A DNA stretch of 22,963 nucleotides from Acanthamoeba sp. SK_2022b (taxonomy: Eukaryota; Discosea; Longamoebia; Acanthamoebidae): the NCBI GenBank assembly GCA_027943245.1, contig JANDJZ010000752.1, positions 1 to 22,963 of the forward strand. Reading direction: 5' to 3'. The notes beneath the pieces are model-generated. The model was not told the origin of the DNA, did not search any database, and saw only the letters and a list, made by a program, of their open reading frames with translations. Shown one piece after another: positions 9,803 to 20,602 of this stretch; position 1 is the stretch's first letter; every line of letters starts with the position of its first letter. The translations under genes and the position numbers were made by a program.

Positions 9803-10049
9803 CTTTCTTTTGTAAAGCTGGGCGCGTGCTTCCCGTCTAAAACTGCGTTGGTGCTTGCTTTTTTTGGACGTTGGCAGCTCTTCGTCGTTCGCCGTCCGTT
9901 TAACGACAAGGAGATCGTTGAACCCCCTGGCCTGTGGTAGCCCTGCGCTGCTCGGAAGTTCGGCATTGCAAGTCCAGAGCTTGTGCCTACAAACCAGCTT
10001 CTCTGGCGATTTTGTCATCTTTCTGATAGACAAGCGAGAGATATCGTCG
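9803..10049. other. Spacer between tRNA-Asn copy 2 and the Ras gene
   Basis: A plus-strand open frame crosses this stretch and continues past 10050, but upstream of the proposed Ras start it shows no recognisable motif. It is treated as promoter and 5' UTR of the Ras gene. Confidence 0.4.
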
Positions 10050-11064
10050 ATGATGGAAGAGGACAAACTTAATGTTCGCTTGCACACTTGTTTCCGCTAC
10101 ACCCTTCTATCCTCTTGGGCGTTCCCTCATTAATCTTTTTCCTTGGTCACAGAAAGGAACAGTGACTGAGAAGGGGCTGGTGCTGGGGGAGCCGGGCGAA
10201 AGCAGTAATCACTCCATCTACCGCCTCGTCCTTGTTGGCGTTGGGGGTGTTGGAAAGTACGTTCCCAGTAGCCTATGTCTACCTTTCATATCCCCCATCT
10301 TAAGATTATGATGCGTGGACAGATCATGCATCACAATTCAGTATATCTCGCACAAGTTCATCAAGGAGTACGACCCAACACTAGAGGATAGCTATAGGTA
10401 CGTGCTCGCCATTGATTGAAGTTCTACTCATACCTAACCGCCCTGTAAACACTCGCCACAGGAAGCAGATAACGTTCGAGGACGAGGAATGTATATTAGA
10501 CATATTTGACACAGCGGGACAGGAGGACTTCTCGGTACGAGTCACGCCATCCGCCATAAGTGTGGGCGGCTATCGGGCAGTAACAGCAAACTCTAATGAT
10601 CACTGTGGCGGTCAGGCTGTGCGCGACCAGTACATGAGGACGGGGGATGGGTTTTTGATCGTGTACTCGGTGACGCTACGGAACAGCTTCGAGGAGGTGA
10701 CCAACTTCCGGGACCAGATTCTGCGCGCTAAGGACAGCGACGACATCCCCATTGTCATCATTGGCAACAAGATCGACATGGAGAACGAGCGGAAGGTGTC
10801 TACAGACGAGGGGCAAGAGCTTGCTAGTAAGCTTGGTGCGCGGACCACCCAGTGTTGCGTGTGACACCAGATACGGCGTGGCTCACCCTCGGGGCAACAG
10901 GGTGCCGGTTTTTGGAGACGTCGGCCAAGGAGAACACCAACGTAGAGTGCTGCTTCACCACGTTAGTTGCCGACATCAAGGCCTTTAGGTCAAAGTACAA
11001 CAACGCTCCGCCAAGCAACATCCTCACCAGACCGCCGAAACGAAAACATTGTGCCCTTTACTGA
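10050..11064 (+). CDS. Ras-family small GTPase
   Basis: Proposed exons: 10050-10073, 10153-10256, 10323-10397, 10462-10534, 10616-10835, 10901-11064, giving 219 residues. Classical Ras motifs are in order: P-loop GVGGVGKS (37-44), effector loop YDPTLEDSYR, DTAGQED, AVRDQYMRTGDGF, NKID (G4), ETSAK (G5), and a C-terminal CALY preceded by basic PPKRKH. The Cys at position 216 is a prenylation site, so the protein should sit on the inner membrane face and switch between GDP and GTP states. The residues matching human Ras Gly12, Gly13 and Gln61 are present. Relative to human Ras there is an N-terminal extension of about 27 residues. The first intron (donor GTTCGC, acceptor TTGGTCACAG after a pyrimidine tract) is probable. 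Alternatively translation starts at ATG 10072 and reads through. An AATAAA lies at 11137. Confidence 0.94.
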
Positions 11065-11773
11065 CCTCCAGAAGGAGATGACCGCGCCAAGAGACAGCGC
11101 CGAAGGCCAATGTAAAGAGAAGAAAAAATGCGAAAAAATAAAGAGAATATTTGGGATCAAGCTGCAACGCCATTGGATTGAGCGGCAGCCTCTAGGAAAC
11201 GCTTGTCCGTGGTTGTGCCATTGCATCTCCCGTGGAACCCCTACCCGGAGACACCCGACCAAGCTCCACTATTGGTGTGCTAAACCCCGCGTCCCAGACC
11301 CCGAAATTTCCGCAATGGAATTGGTGAGCTGAGCTGGTTTATTGCTGGTGGGGTGGCCCCTTTTTTTCTTTCTCCTTCCCTCTAGTGTCGTAGTGCGCCA
11401 CCCGTCCGTTCCCTGGGCAAGCCTACACGCGTCTCTGCACCTCTCTCCGCTGTTCAATCTCATCCAATTTGAGCGCTACCCTTCCATTTTGGATAATAAT
11501 TGAACTTGATAATCCTCGTCTCAATCTCTCAAGGTACGCGCACTACGTTTTCCCTCGATTGAAGCGATCCGAGCGCCAATCGCACGCAATAACAATTAAT
11601 AAATAAAGTGCCACGGGAAAAGAGCAAATTAGAGAGCCCAGCATAACGTTACACTCACCTACGAATTATGAAAGCGAGATCGGAGTTGCCGACCAGCACC
11701 AATTAAAGTACAAATCTGATCTGATTTGATCACTTGTCGTTGCGGTGGCGCAAACCAGGTTCCTCAGTTCAAG
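11065..11773. other. Ras 3' UTR and desaturase upstream region
   Basis: No protein gene is seen. AATAAA at 11137-11142 is a probable poly(A) signal for Ras. Further on, CTCTCAAG|GTACGC at 11534 and an acceptor at AACCAG (11758) or TCCTCAG (11767) would frame a 5' UTR intron of about 225-234 bp, just upstream of the desaturase ATG at 11774. Between these the sequence is AT-rich, like other introns here. This leader intron is an inference from the splice signals only. Confidence 0.4.
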
Positions 11774-13695
11774 ATGACGATTACGACGACGCAGACACTG
11801 AATCAGAAGGCAGCTAAGAAGGGCAGCAAGGAGCGCGCTCCGATCCTTCCCAAGGCTAACGCCCCCTTCACGCTTGGCCAAATTAAGGGCGCCATTCCCG
11901 CGCATCTCTTCAAGCACAGCCTCCTTGTACGCTCCGCCTTCATTCTATTTTTTTCTAATTACGATTTTTGTTGGCTTATGAGGATTATTAGTCATATTGA
12001 ATTTTACCTTTTTGCGCAAAATTGCACATCTCTTCGATTGCCGCCTCCATCTCTTCTTTTTGATGCATCGATCCAACCACCACAGCAAAACCGCGACAAC
12101 CGGACTTTTGCTGGGCGAGACATAAATACATAACAAATAAGAGCAAAATAAATATTAACATTATTTTCTTATTGCTGGGTACCGCAGAAATCCTTCAGCT
12201 ACTTGGGCGTGGATCTGTTGGAGAGCGTCATCTGCCTTGGCCTCATTCTCTACCTCGACGGCGTCACCAAGGAGAACACCCTCCTCAACTGGACCTGCTG
12301 GCTCGCGTACTGGCTGTACCAGGGTACCTCCCGCGCACTTTGCCTCGCCTAGACTCATCATACTACACGCCCACACGAAAGCTTCACCCGCTCACCTTCC
12401 ACCGTGTGACGCCAGGCCTCACCTGGACCGGCATCTGGGTCTTGGCGCACGAGTGCGGCCATGGCGGCTTCGCCGCGCAGGAGTGGATCAACGACACTGT
12501 CGGCTTCATCTTCCACACCGTCCTCTACGTGCCCTACTTCTCGTGGAAGTTCTCCCACGCCAAGCATCACCACTACACCAACCACATGGTAAGTCCTCTT
12601 TTACTATCGCACATGGTCTCTCTCTCTCTCTCTCTAACCTTGCTCGACTTCTGCTCTCTCTCTCTCTCTCTCTCGTAGACAATGGACGAGCCCTTCGTGC
12701 CGCACACCACCACCCCCGAGGAGAGGGCCAAGATCGACAACGGCGAGCTCCCTCACCCCAACATGCCCTCGCTGTTCGGCTTCTACAACAGGTGGGTCAT
12801 CCCGTTCATCATGCTCTTCCTCGGCTGGCCCCTCTACCTGGTAACCCCCCCAATCCTCGCCCCCTCAACCCCCCTCCCTCCCTTCCAATGCTCTACGCCT
12901 CTCTTGGATTGGCTGACCGTGTCGTCTGGGCAGTCCATCAACGCGTCGGGCCCGCCCAAGAAGGAGCTCGTGTCCCACTACGACCCGGCCGCCAGCATCT
13001 TCAACAAGAAGGACCAGTGGAAGATCGTTCTCTCCGGTAACCCCTCCTCCTCCTCCCCATTCTCCGCCCCCCCCCCCTCCCCGCTCTTGGCTAACACGGA
13101 CAACCGACGCGCGCGCAGACATTGGCCTGGTGGCGTGGACGCTGGCCCTGTACAAGCTCGGCGAGGTGTTTGGCTTCGGTCTCGTGGCCGCCCTCTACAT
13201 CCCGCCCGTGCTGGTGACCAACTCCTACCTGGTGGCCATCACCTTCCTCCAGCACACCGACGACCGCCTCCCGCACTACGACAGCACCGAGTGGACCTGG
13301 CTCAGGTTCGTTTTGCGTTCGCTTGCCTCCCCCCTCCCCCTCCCCGACCCCTTGCTTATAGCTCGTATGTGTGCTGCAATCGCAGGGGCGCTCTCTGCAC
13401 GGTCGATCGCTCGCTGGGCTGGTTCGGTGACTACAAGACCCACCACATCGTGGACACGCACGTGACGCACCACATCTTCTCGTACCTGCCCTTCTACAAC
13501 GCCGAGGAGGCCACCAAGGCCATCAAGCCCGTGCTCAAGGAGTACCACTGCGAGGACAAGCGCGGCTTCCTGCACTTCTGGTACCTCTTCTTCAAGACCG
13601 CCGCCGAGAACAACGTCGTCGACAACGAGACCGACAAGAGCCCCGGCATCTTCTACTTCTTCCGCGAGGAGATCAAGCACGGCAAGGCGCACTAG
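11774..13695 (+). CDS. Membrane fatty acid desaturase, delta-12/FAD2-type
   Basis: Proposed exons: 11774-11926, 12188-12323, 12416-12588, 12679-12840, 12934-13036, 13119-13305, 13386-13695, giving 407 residues, normal for FAD2-like enzymes. The three histidine boxes that hold the di-iron centre are intact: HECGH (108-112), HAKHH (144-148) and HVTHH (330-334). Hydrophobic segments (ESVICLGLILYL; WVIPFIMLFLGWPLYL; VAWTLALYKLGEVFGFGLVAALYI) fit the usual ER-membrane topology. The enzyme would insert a double bond into acyl chains on membrane lipids using O2 and cytochrome b5. A bifunctional delta-12/delta-15 desaturase is known from Acanthamoeba castellanii. Whether this is that gene cannot be decided here. 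The intron 12589-12678 is dominated by CT repeats that serve as its pyrimidine tract. Confidence 0.96.
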
Positions 13696-14604
13696 ACGCA
13701 ACCACGTTGTGTGCTCCCCCCTTTTTGCGCGGTGAGGTCAGTAATAAGATCTTATCTCTCCCCCCTCTACCCTCTACCCTCTTCTCTTATCTCTTATCTC
13801 GCATGCGCGCACCGAGATGTGCATCACCTCCCACTTACGTGATAAAAACCTGAGAGTGAAAGAGATACACAACAACCCTCTAGTTCTATAACCACACTTA
13901 TTCTGGTGTCTCGTAGTTGCTGTACACGAATGATGAGGTAGTAATTGGGGTAGTAGTGAGCTAGCTCCGCGGAGTTGTGGGCCGCCTCTCGTGCTTCGCG
14001 ACCTCACGCACACGAGACGAGACCTGCGCCGCAGTGGCCGAGGGAGGCCTAGGGTGGCCGCCGTGCAGCAAACAAGCCTTTGGCAGGCGTGCCGTTTCCC
14101 TTCCCGCTCTCCCCGGTTCCCTCCAGGCAAGAGAGGTGTGATTCGTTGGGGGCTCGTAATCCGACCTAAAAGCGAAACCGACCACCCTCTTGCTGGGAAG
14201 TGTCCGTGAACTCTCGGCCTGGTTGCTTGATGTCTGGCTGGATCGGCCGGGATGGTTGGGTGGCTGGGTGGCCACTACTGGCCTGCCCAGAACCTATTGC
14301 CCAGCTGCCCACGGCGCACGCTAGTGAACAAGCTGACACGCGCTGCCTGGGCGCGCCAACAGGAACTGTTCTAACAAACACAAGGCCAGCAACCATAGAT
14401 TGAGCGCTAGTGGTCTCTTTCGATTTCGCAAACGATCGCAAGGTAGAGAGCCAAGTGCTTGCTTTTGATTTGATTGGTTTCTGAAATGAGGGCGGCCCCT
14501 TGATTGAGAAGATGCAACGGACTTCTGGCCCACTGGTTTGTGCTCACAGAACGTGGGGCTGGTAACCACACATACACCTGCAGATTGAAGCAAAGAGCCA
14601 GAGC
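13696..14604. other. Intergenic region between the desaturase and the F-box gene
   Basis: About 900 bp with no gene I can support. Just after the desaturase stop lies a pyrimidine-rich stretch with tandem CCCTCTA-like units (about 13757-13800), probably 3' UTR. Several overlapping short frames on both strands lack motifs and look like chance. The last part (about 14400-14604) should hold the promoter and leader of the F-box gene. Confidence 0.5.
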
Positions 14605-17600
14605 ATGCAACAAGAGGACGCGCTCACGATTTCATCGTTACCTTTGGAGCTGCTGGCGACCATCTTTGGCCAGCTCGTGTCAGGCCCCGCTACGGCGAGC
14701 ACAGATGAATGCGACGATTATATAGGAGTGGTTGAGAACGGCGTAGACGCAACAACTTTGGAGAACAGCGCGAACACTGAGGATGAGGAGGACGAAGATG
14801 AGCATGGACGCAGAAGATATGGAAAAAGAAAGAAGAAGTCCAGATCATCATCTTCCTCTGCATCACGACACAGGGCGCAGAGCACTATGGATGCGATCAA
14901 CGCAGTGCTGACGGCTTCCATCGTCTGCACCGGATGGCGCGAGGTCATCAACAAAGAGAACGCTCTTTGGAAACACGTACGCCCATTATTCATCTTAATC
15001 ACTCGAATTGCTTTTGGGTGTCTTTCTCTTCTTATGATTGCACAAGGCCTTAGCTGACGCCGCAACTCCGCTCAGCTGACGTTGGCGCGATGGCGCGTGT
15101 GGCAAGACCGCACGTGGCAAACGCGGAGAGGCGTCGATTGGCGGCAGCTGCACTTCAGGCGAGTGCGAAGGGACAGAGAGGTGCAGCACCCCCCCCCCCA
15201 ATCTCTCATCATCAAGAGGAGAGGGACAGAGAGGAGAAAGGGGGGGGGGGTAAACTCACCACCATCGATGTCCTGTAGGTGTTGGGTCTGCTTGGCTGGC
15301 TGGCGCGCACGAGCACGCACCACGCTGCAATGGAACGGCTACGCGAGCTCGGTACGGGAGAGACCTCTCCCACTTGCGTTGCGTTGTGTGTTTGTCTCTC
15401 TGAGTCGGTCCCTGCGCTGCCACACTCGATACCACACAGGAATGGACGTGTGGGAAAAGCTGAGCTCACTCATTGCGCACTGGCAGCGAAAGCCACTCCA
15501 GTACCTGGGCCTCCTGCACAACGCAACCATTTGCATGCAGGTACCACCACCACCACCACCACCACCACCACCACCCACCACCACCACCACCACCACCACC
15601 ACCACCACCACCACCACCACCACCACCACCACCACTCTCGCATGTCTTGAAAGCTTGCTTTCCTCACCCACTGACCAACCAACCAACCCAAGGCGTTGAC
15701 TGAGATGAGGATCAAGAAGGAGTGGGAGAGGGTGCTCGGGGCGCTGTCCCACGACGACGTCTTTGAGCACAGCCACATGCTCTCCGGGAGCGACAGCGAC
15801 GAGCAGCGCGAGGAGATCGACAGCAGCAGCAGCAGCAGTAGCAGCAGTGGGAGCAGCAGCGGGAGCGGCAGCAGCGCCGACGACGAGGAACAGGATGACG
15901 GCGATCGACCAATGGCGGCGCGGGCAGAGGGCAAGGCCAAGCACGAGGTCGACATCGAGGAGGGCGCGGTCCTCATCGCGTCGTGGGAGCACACGGCCGA
16001 CCTCGACGTGCGGCGGAAGGTCTACGGCGGGCTGGACCAGATCGCGCGCACGGTGCGGCAGCGGCTGGCTCGGAGCGCCGCCGACGGGAAGAGCGGCGAG
16101 AAGGAGACGGAGGCGCCGGAGGCGGAGCGGATATTGAGGGAGGTCAACGCCACGCTGTACGACTACCTCGGGTTCACCGGCAACGTCAACGACTACATGA
16201 ACCCCAACAACAGGTGCTCCTTCACCGCCTCCTTAACTGTGCGTGTGCAGTGCTCGTCCAACTGCGCCCACTCACTCACCCTTTCCACGCACACGCACAC
16301 GCACACGCACACGCACACGCAGCTTCATCGACCAAGTGTTGGAAAAGAAGATGGGCATCCCGATCAGTAAGTCGCACGCGCCCTCGCTCGCTCGTCCGCC
16401 GCTTTCGTGGACTCACTTTGCCTCCCCCCCTCCTCTTCCCCCCCAACCCGACATGGCCGGCGTCCGTCCAGCCCTGGCCGTGGTGTACGCCGCGGTCTGC
16501 CGGAGGCTCAACGTTCGGATCGACATGGTTGGCATGCCCGGTATGCCGAAGCCCACTTTGCCCCCCCCCCCCTTTTCGGAACTCGACGCTCATGTCTCGT
16601 CCGCCTCAGGCCACTTCATGGTTAAGTACACGGGCCCAGCGGGACGGGAGATCTTCATCGACGCCTTCTCCGAGGGTCGCCACCTCACAGCAGAGGTAAT
16701 TCTCATTTTGTTATTATTATCATTATTTTTATTACTATTATTGAATTGTGTAAAAATTTCATAATAATCCGATTTGTGGTGGTAGGACTGTCGCGAGATG
16801 CTCGAGGCCATGGGCATGACGTTCTTCTCGCCCGACCTGCTCCGCCCGGTGGGCCACCTCGCCGTGTACGAACGAATGCTCGCCAACCTTCTCGGCGTCT
16901 ACCAACGCCTGCGCCAGACCGGTACGACACGCCCCGCTGTCGGCAATCGTTGCCTACCAAACGATCGTTGGCTGTTCTCACTTCTCGTCGTGTGTGTGTG
17001 TGCGCGTGTGCAGACAAACTGTTGGGCGTGGCCAAGCAGCTTCTCATACTGCGGGGCGAGGACTCGGCCGAGGACCTGCTCACCTGCGGACGACTCCACA
17101 TGCTCCTCGACCAGTTCATCGAAGCCCGACCTCTCATCCAGCGAGTACGCCTCCCTCCTAACAAAACGAACAAACGAGCAAACAATAAATAAATACATAA
17201 ATAAATAAATATATAAAAACCAATAAAAATAATACGAATTAAAATTAAAATTATTATTGAAATTAAAAAAAATAATAAAAATCACATTGCAGGTCTTGGA
17301 CACGAGCACCAACGCCGAGCACGTGGAGCAGGCCCGGACGCTCATGACCGCGCTCGAGAGCCAGCTGACGGCGCAGGAGGCCACCCCGCCCAAGCGCCGA
17401 CCGACCGACCCCGAGAAGCTGCGGTTCCGGGTGGGCCAGGTCATCAGCCACATTCGACACTCCTACCGCGGCGTGATCTACGGCTGGGACACCGTCTGCT
17501 CCGCCACCCCCGCGTATCTCTCCCCCCCCCAGCCCCCATCTTACGCGTTGCTTGGCTCGAGTTGTGCTTGGGCTGTGCTCGGGCTGTGTGCTCATCGAGT

Positions 17601-18074
17601 TGCGAAACGTGTAGATGGATTCGGGAGATGCGAGTGGACCACCTGCCGGGGGGAAGGAATCAGCCGTTCTATTCGGTGCTCGTCGACGTGCGGGACAAGC
17701 CCGGCAACTGGACGACCTACGGTACGTGTGCGCGACCCGCGCGCTCTCTCTCTCTCGCTCTTTGCGTGCGTCGGGCGCTTGGCTCACATCGGTCGTTCGG
17801 GTCGGTGGGGGGGGGGGGGACAGTGGCGCAAGAGAACATCGAGTTGCCCGAGGAGGCGCAGCCGGTGGAGCACGCGCAGGTGGGCGCCTTCTTCACGCGG
17901 TTCGACGAGCAGGCCCGCCGGTTCGTGCCCAACCCGGAGCTGCGCGGGCGCTACCCCGATGACGATGACAGCTGTGGCGAGGACCTCTCCGAAGTGGCCA
18001 TCTCGCCGATGCGGTCGCCATCGTCCCCACTATCAGAGAACGACGACGCCATGAGAACGCCCATGGACGAGTAG
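14605..18074 (+). CDS. FBXO21-like F-box protein with SirB1-like and HspQ/YccV domains
   Basis: Proposed exons: 14605-14976, 15076-15180, 15279-15351, 15440-15540, 15693-16213, 16323-16366, 16472-16540, 16610-16695, 16786-16921, 17014-17144, 17293-17513, 17615-17721, 17824-18074, giving about 738 residues. The F-box starts at SLPLELLATIFGQL (11-24) and resumes near TASIVCTGWREVI, split by about 75 low-complexity residues. A serine-rich linker lies at about 255-275. The SirB1/transglutaminase-like region contains YDYLGFTGNVNDYMNP, KKMGIPITLAVVYA and GHFMVKY. A TPR-like part follows, then the HspQ/YccV (hemimethylated-DNA-binding) domain at about 589-670: RFRVGQVISH, RGVIYGWD, PFYSVLVD, YVAQENIEL. 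The order matches vertebrate FBXO21, a substrate receptor of SCF ubiquitin ligases. Substrates here are unknown. The intron 17722-17823 is 102 nt without an in-frame stop, so retention would keep the frame. Confidence 0.94.
15544..15635. repeat. (CAC)n microsatellite in an F-box gene intron
   Basis: A nearly uninterrupted CAC/ACC trinucleotide tract of about 90 bp directly follows the GTACC donor of the intron 15541-15692. Long His, Thr and Pro frames across it are artefacts of the repeat. Confidence 0.95.
16286..16322. repeat. (CACACG)n repeat at an intron 3' end
   Basis: Tandem CACACG hexamers end directly in the acceptor CACGCAG of the intron 16214-16322, so the repeat occupies the place of the usual pyrimidine tract. 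Confidence 0.85.
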
Positions 18075-18234
18075 TGATACACCAACCCCAAAACTGCCCC
18101 CCTTTTTCTGATTGGTCAAGAGACAAAAGTACCTGTGCTTCTACCCCAACATAATCCTCCAAACATCATGGTGTTGTTTGTGTTTGAAAGGGGAACAGCG
18201 ATGCAGATAAAACACAAAAGGAAAGAAAAGGAAG
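18075..18234. other. F-box gene 3' flank
   Basis: No gene is seen. The A-rich end (AAAGGAAAGAAAAGG, about 18218-18232) reads as T runs on the minus strand and would terminate Pol III transcription of the neighbouring tRNA-Asn. Confidence 0.4.
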
Positions 18235-18307
18235 CTCCCCGGGCAGGGTTCGAACCTGCGACCTCACGGTTAACAGCCGTGCGCTCTACCAACTAAGCTA
18301 CCGAGGA
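18235..18307 (-). tRNA. tRNA-Asn (GTT), copy 3
   Basis: The minus strand carries a 73-nt tRNA identical in body to those at 8902-8974 and 9730-9802 (acceptor TCCTCGG/CCGGGGA, anticodon loop CTGTTAA, T loop GTTCGAA, discriminator G). The upstream flank also shares GCATCCTCGG with the other copies. The 3' flank differs more but is still T-rich. Confidence 0.97.
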
Positions 18308-18644
18308 TGCTTGAGGAGCGAAGTACCTGGACGCTTTGCAGAATGTGCTATGGTATCGCCGGTACGTTTACCTTCTCGCTCGTGTGTTCTGGCAAGCAGC
18401 GCTGGTGATGTGGCTGTTTCGTAAAATAATGAAACACGCGCATGCCAGCACACATGACCCAGACGGACAAAAGGAGAGGACACATGATCATTTCTTAGCT
18501 TTCCGCAGTCGGAAACCGGTGGTCAACGTTGAACTTTTTTGTCTTGACTTACCTTTACAGAGATATATATAATTGGCAAGCACTTGTGGGTTGCAGCTAC
18601 CACAAAAACAGGAATAAGCAGTGCTGGTCAAAGCTTTGTGTACC
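18308..18644. other. Spacer upstream of the methyltransferase-like gene
   Basis: No supportable gene. A plus-strand frame of 78 codons (18336-18572) has no motif, and its composition looks non-coding. AT content rises towards 18540-18620 (ATATATAATT), compatible with a promoter for the gene starting at 18645. Confidence 0.4.
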
Positions 18645-20602
18645 ATGTTGACCAGAGCTTGGTTCTCTCTGCTGCTATTGAGTGGTATTGGCGCAATTCT
18701 TCTCTTGGCTTCGTTGATTCCCATCGCGCCCCTTTCCTGTCCAGGCGAGGGGCCGCGAGCAGTGCGTTCTTCCTATGCCATGTTCTACGAGAAGTATCTT
18801 TCTCCTCTGCGGCGAGGAGAGCCATCGATGGGGTTTTTTCAGGTGCGCGAGTTCATACAGACCTTGTGGCCTGTCCCAAAGTTCAGGTAATCTCTCCACT
18901 ATCACGCTGCTCTGAACTGCCTGGGAGATTAACGTGTCCCTGCTAGAGTGCTGCAGCTAGGGGTGCAGGATGACCTGCACTTTCACGCACTGTGGAGGTA
19001 GTCAGCTCTTCCTTGTCAATTAAGGATGTCCAGATAACCGTGCCAGTCATAACAGAACGATGCCAAATGTCGAGTTGCACGTCGTCGAGCCTAATGAGGC
19101 AGCTTTGTCCACCTTACATCATATGCGCCTGGGTGAGCTGGAAGCGCAGCGATTCGAGAACCTCCAGGTGCACATAACTCTTGGTCCTGCTTTTTTCGCG
19201 TCTTCTGACCTCAATGTGGCGGATGATATCCAGGTGGCCTTGGCCGCTGGGAGATACGACATAGTGCGGGAGACAGAGGCTTACCGGAAGCTGCATGACA
19301 GTACCATCACCATCCAACAAATCATGCCGGCCATGAGCCCTGGCGGCCTCTATTTCCTTGAGGGGATACGCACCAGCGATGCGGGTACATTGCACATCGC
19401 CGGCATCTCCCGCGCCATCTTCCACCAACACCGTCGTTTTGCAGGTCAACCAGCCGACAATCTTCAGGAACAGGTGAAGAGGCTGCTAGACACAATCAAC
19501 AAACACCCACCGAAAGATACTACGATCGGAGAAATGCACAAGATTCCTGTGGCGAGCTACGACTGCATGCCAGGCCTCTGCGTGTTCATCAAGAACGATG
19601 CTGGCCAACAGTCCACGCAATGGCGATCAGACTTTCATGAGGCGGCCAGCGAAGCGAACACCGATAAGGTCAATGGTCATGACTACGGCCTCCTGTACGA
19701 GAAGTACCTCCACTTCCTGCACACTGGTCGGCCATCCATTGCCACCTACGGCTCTCCACCTCGTGTGCTCTACCAACCTCATTCCTACAAGCCCAGGTAC
19801 TCACCTCATGATTCGGAGTTCCTACTGGTCGATCACTTCACCAACCGCGCGCAGGATGTTAGAGATTGGTCTTGGCTGTACCATGCAATATGGCGCTGGC
19901 GCATCGTACGAGTTGTGGAGAAGGTGCCATTATTATTGGTCTCTCCCTGTTCATATCTCTCAGCGCTCAGGACATCACAAAAACAGGTATTTGGGAGATC
20001 AGATAGAGCTGCACATCCTCGAGTTTAACGCGACCTGCGCCCATCAGTGGCAAGCCCAGATAAAGCCCAACGCAACGGTTCACGTGGGAGACCAGGCCAA
20101 CCCCACGCACCTGCGGGTGTGTACACTCATATCACTGGCCCTTGTCCTACTTTCGAAGCATTCTCCAGTACGCATGCCTGACATGTCCATCGATGTTGTT
20201 GCCAGAAAATGCTGGGCGTGGCTGGTCGTCTGGACATTGCCGTTGATGACGGAGGGCACAAGATGACACAGCAGATCACTTCCTTCGAGGTGATCTTTCC
20301 CTGGCTTAATCAGGGCGGCCTCTACTTCCTTGAGGACCTCAATTCCAGTTGGATGCGTAAGCCCTTCTCTCTCTCCTCATGTCCATCTCGCCGGTGGTCG
20401 CTCACGCCAAGTCAACCAATCATACTCCACTTCAGCGACCCGTATTGCCGGCGCCAACCTCACGACGATCAACTACATCAAGCAACTGCTCGACGATATC
20501 CACGGCCGACCAGCAGTTCCCACCCACAAGGTGAGCAGCCTGATCGCCAGCATCGAGTGCATGGCAGCGCTGTGCGTCTTTGTGCGGGGCGAGGACCCAT
20601 AG
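18645..20602 (+). CDS. Tandem methyltransferase-like protein, one degenerate and one intact domain
   Basis: Proposed exons: 18645-18886, 18947-18997, 19056-19384, 19445-19796, 19855-19923, 19987-20116, 20206-20356, 20436-20602, giving 496 residues. An N-terminal hydrophobic segment (residues 7-30) suggests a signal anchor. Two homologous halves follow: YAMFYEKYLSPLRRGEPS (from Tyr44) and YGLLYEKYLHFLHTGRPS (from about 288). The second half has a class I SAM-methyltransferase pattern: MLEIGLG (motif I), ELHILEFN (motif II), LDIAVDDGGH (400-409) and GGLYFLEDL, as in methyltransferases with an IDDGGH-type metal or substrate motif. The first half keeps VLQLGV, ELHVVEPN and GGLYFLEGI but lacks the glycine loop and VDDGGH, so it is probably not catalytic. 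The substrate is unknown. The intron 19385-19444 has no stop in frame. It is called because the second half has an intron at the matching place and phase. Confidence 0.85.

Noticed and set aside
9855..10133. 92-codon plus-strand frame as a separate gene
   Set aside because: Only its end, MMEEDKLN, fits as the Ras first exon. The rest has no motif and reads through a probable intron with a pyrimidine tract.
13757..13800. CCCTCTA-like tandem units resembling a telomere or interstitial telomeric repeat
   Set aside because: There are only two to three imperfect units within a general pyrimidine tract after a stop codon. A 3' UTR low-complexity tract explains it better.
15473..15703. Long poly-His, poly-Thr and poly-Pro reading frames
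   Set aside because: They come from the CAC microsatellite inside an intron whose donor and acceptor join conserved F-box gene exons.
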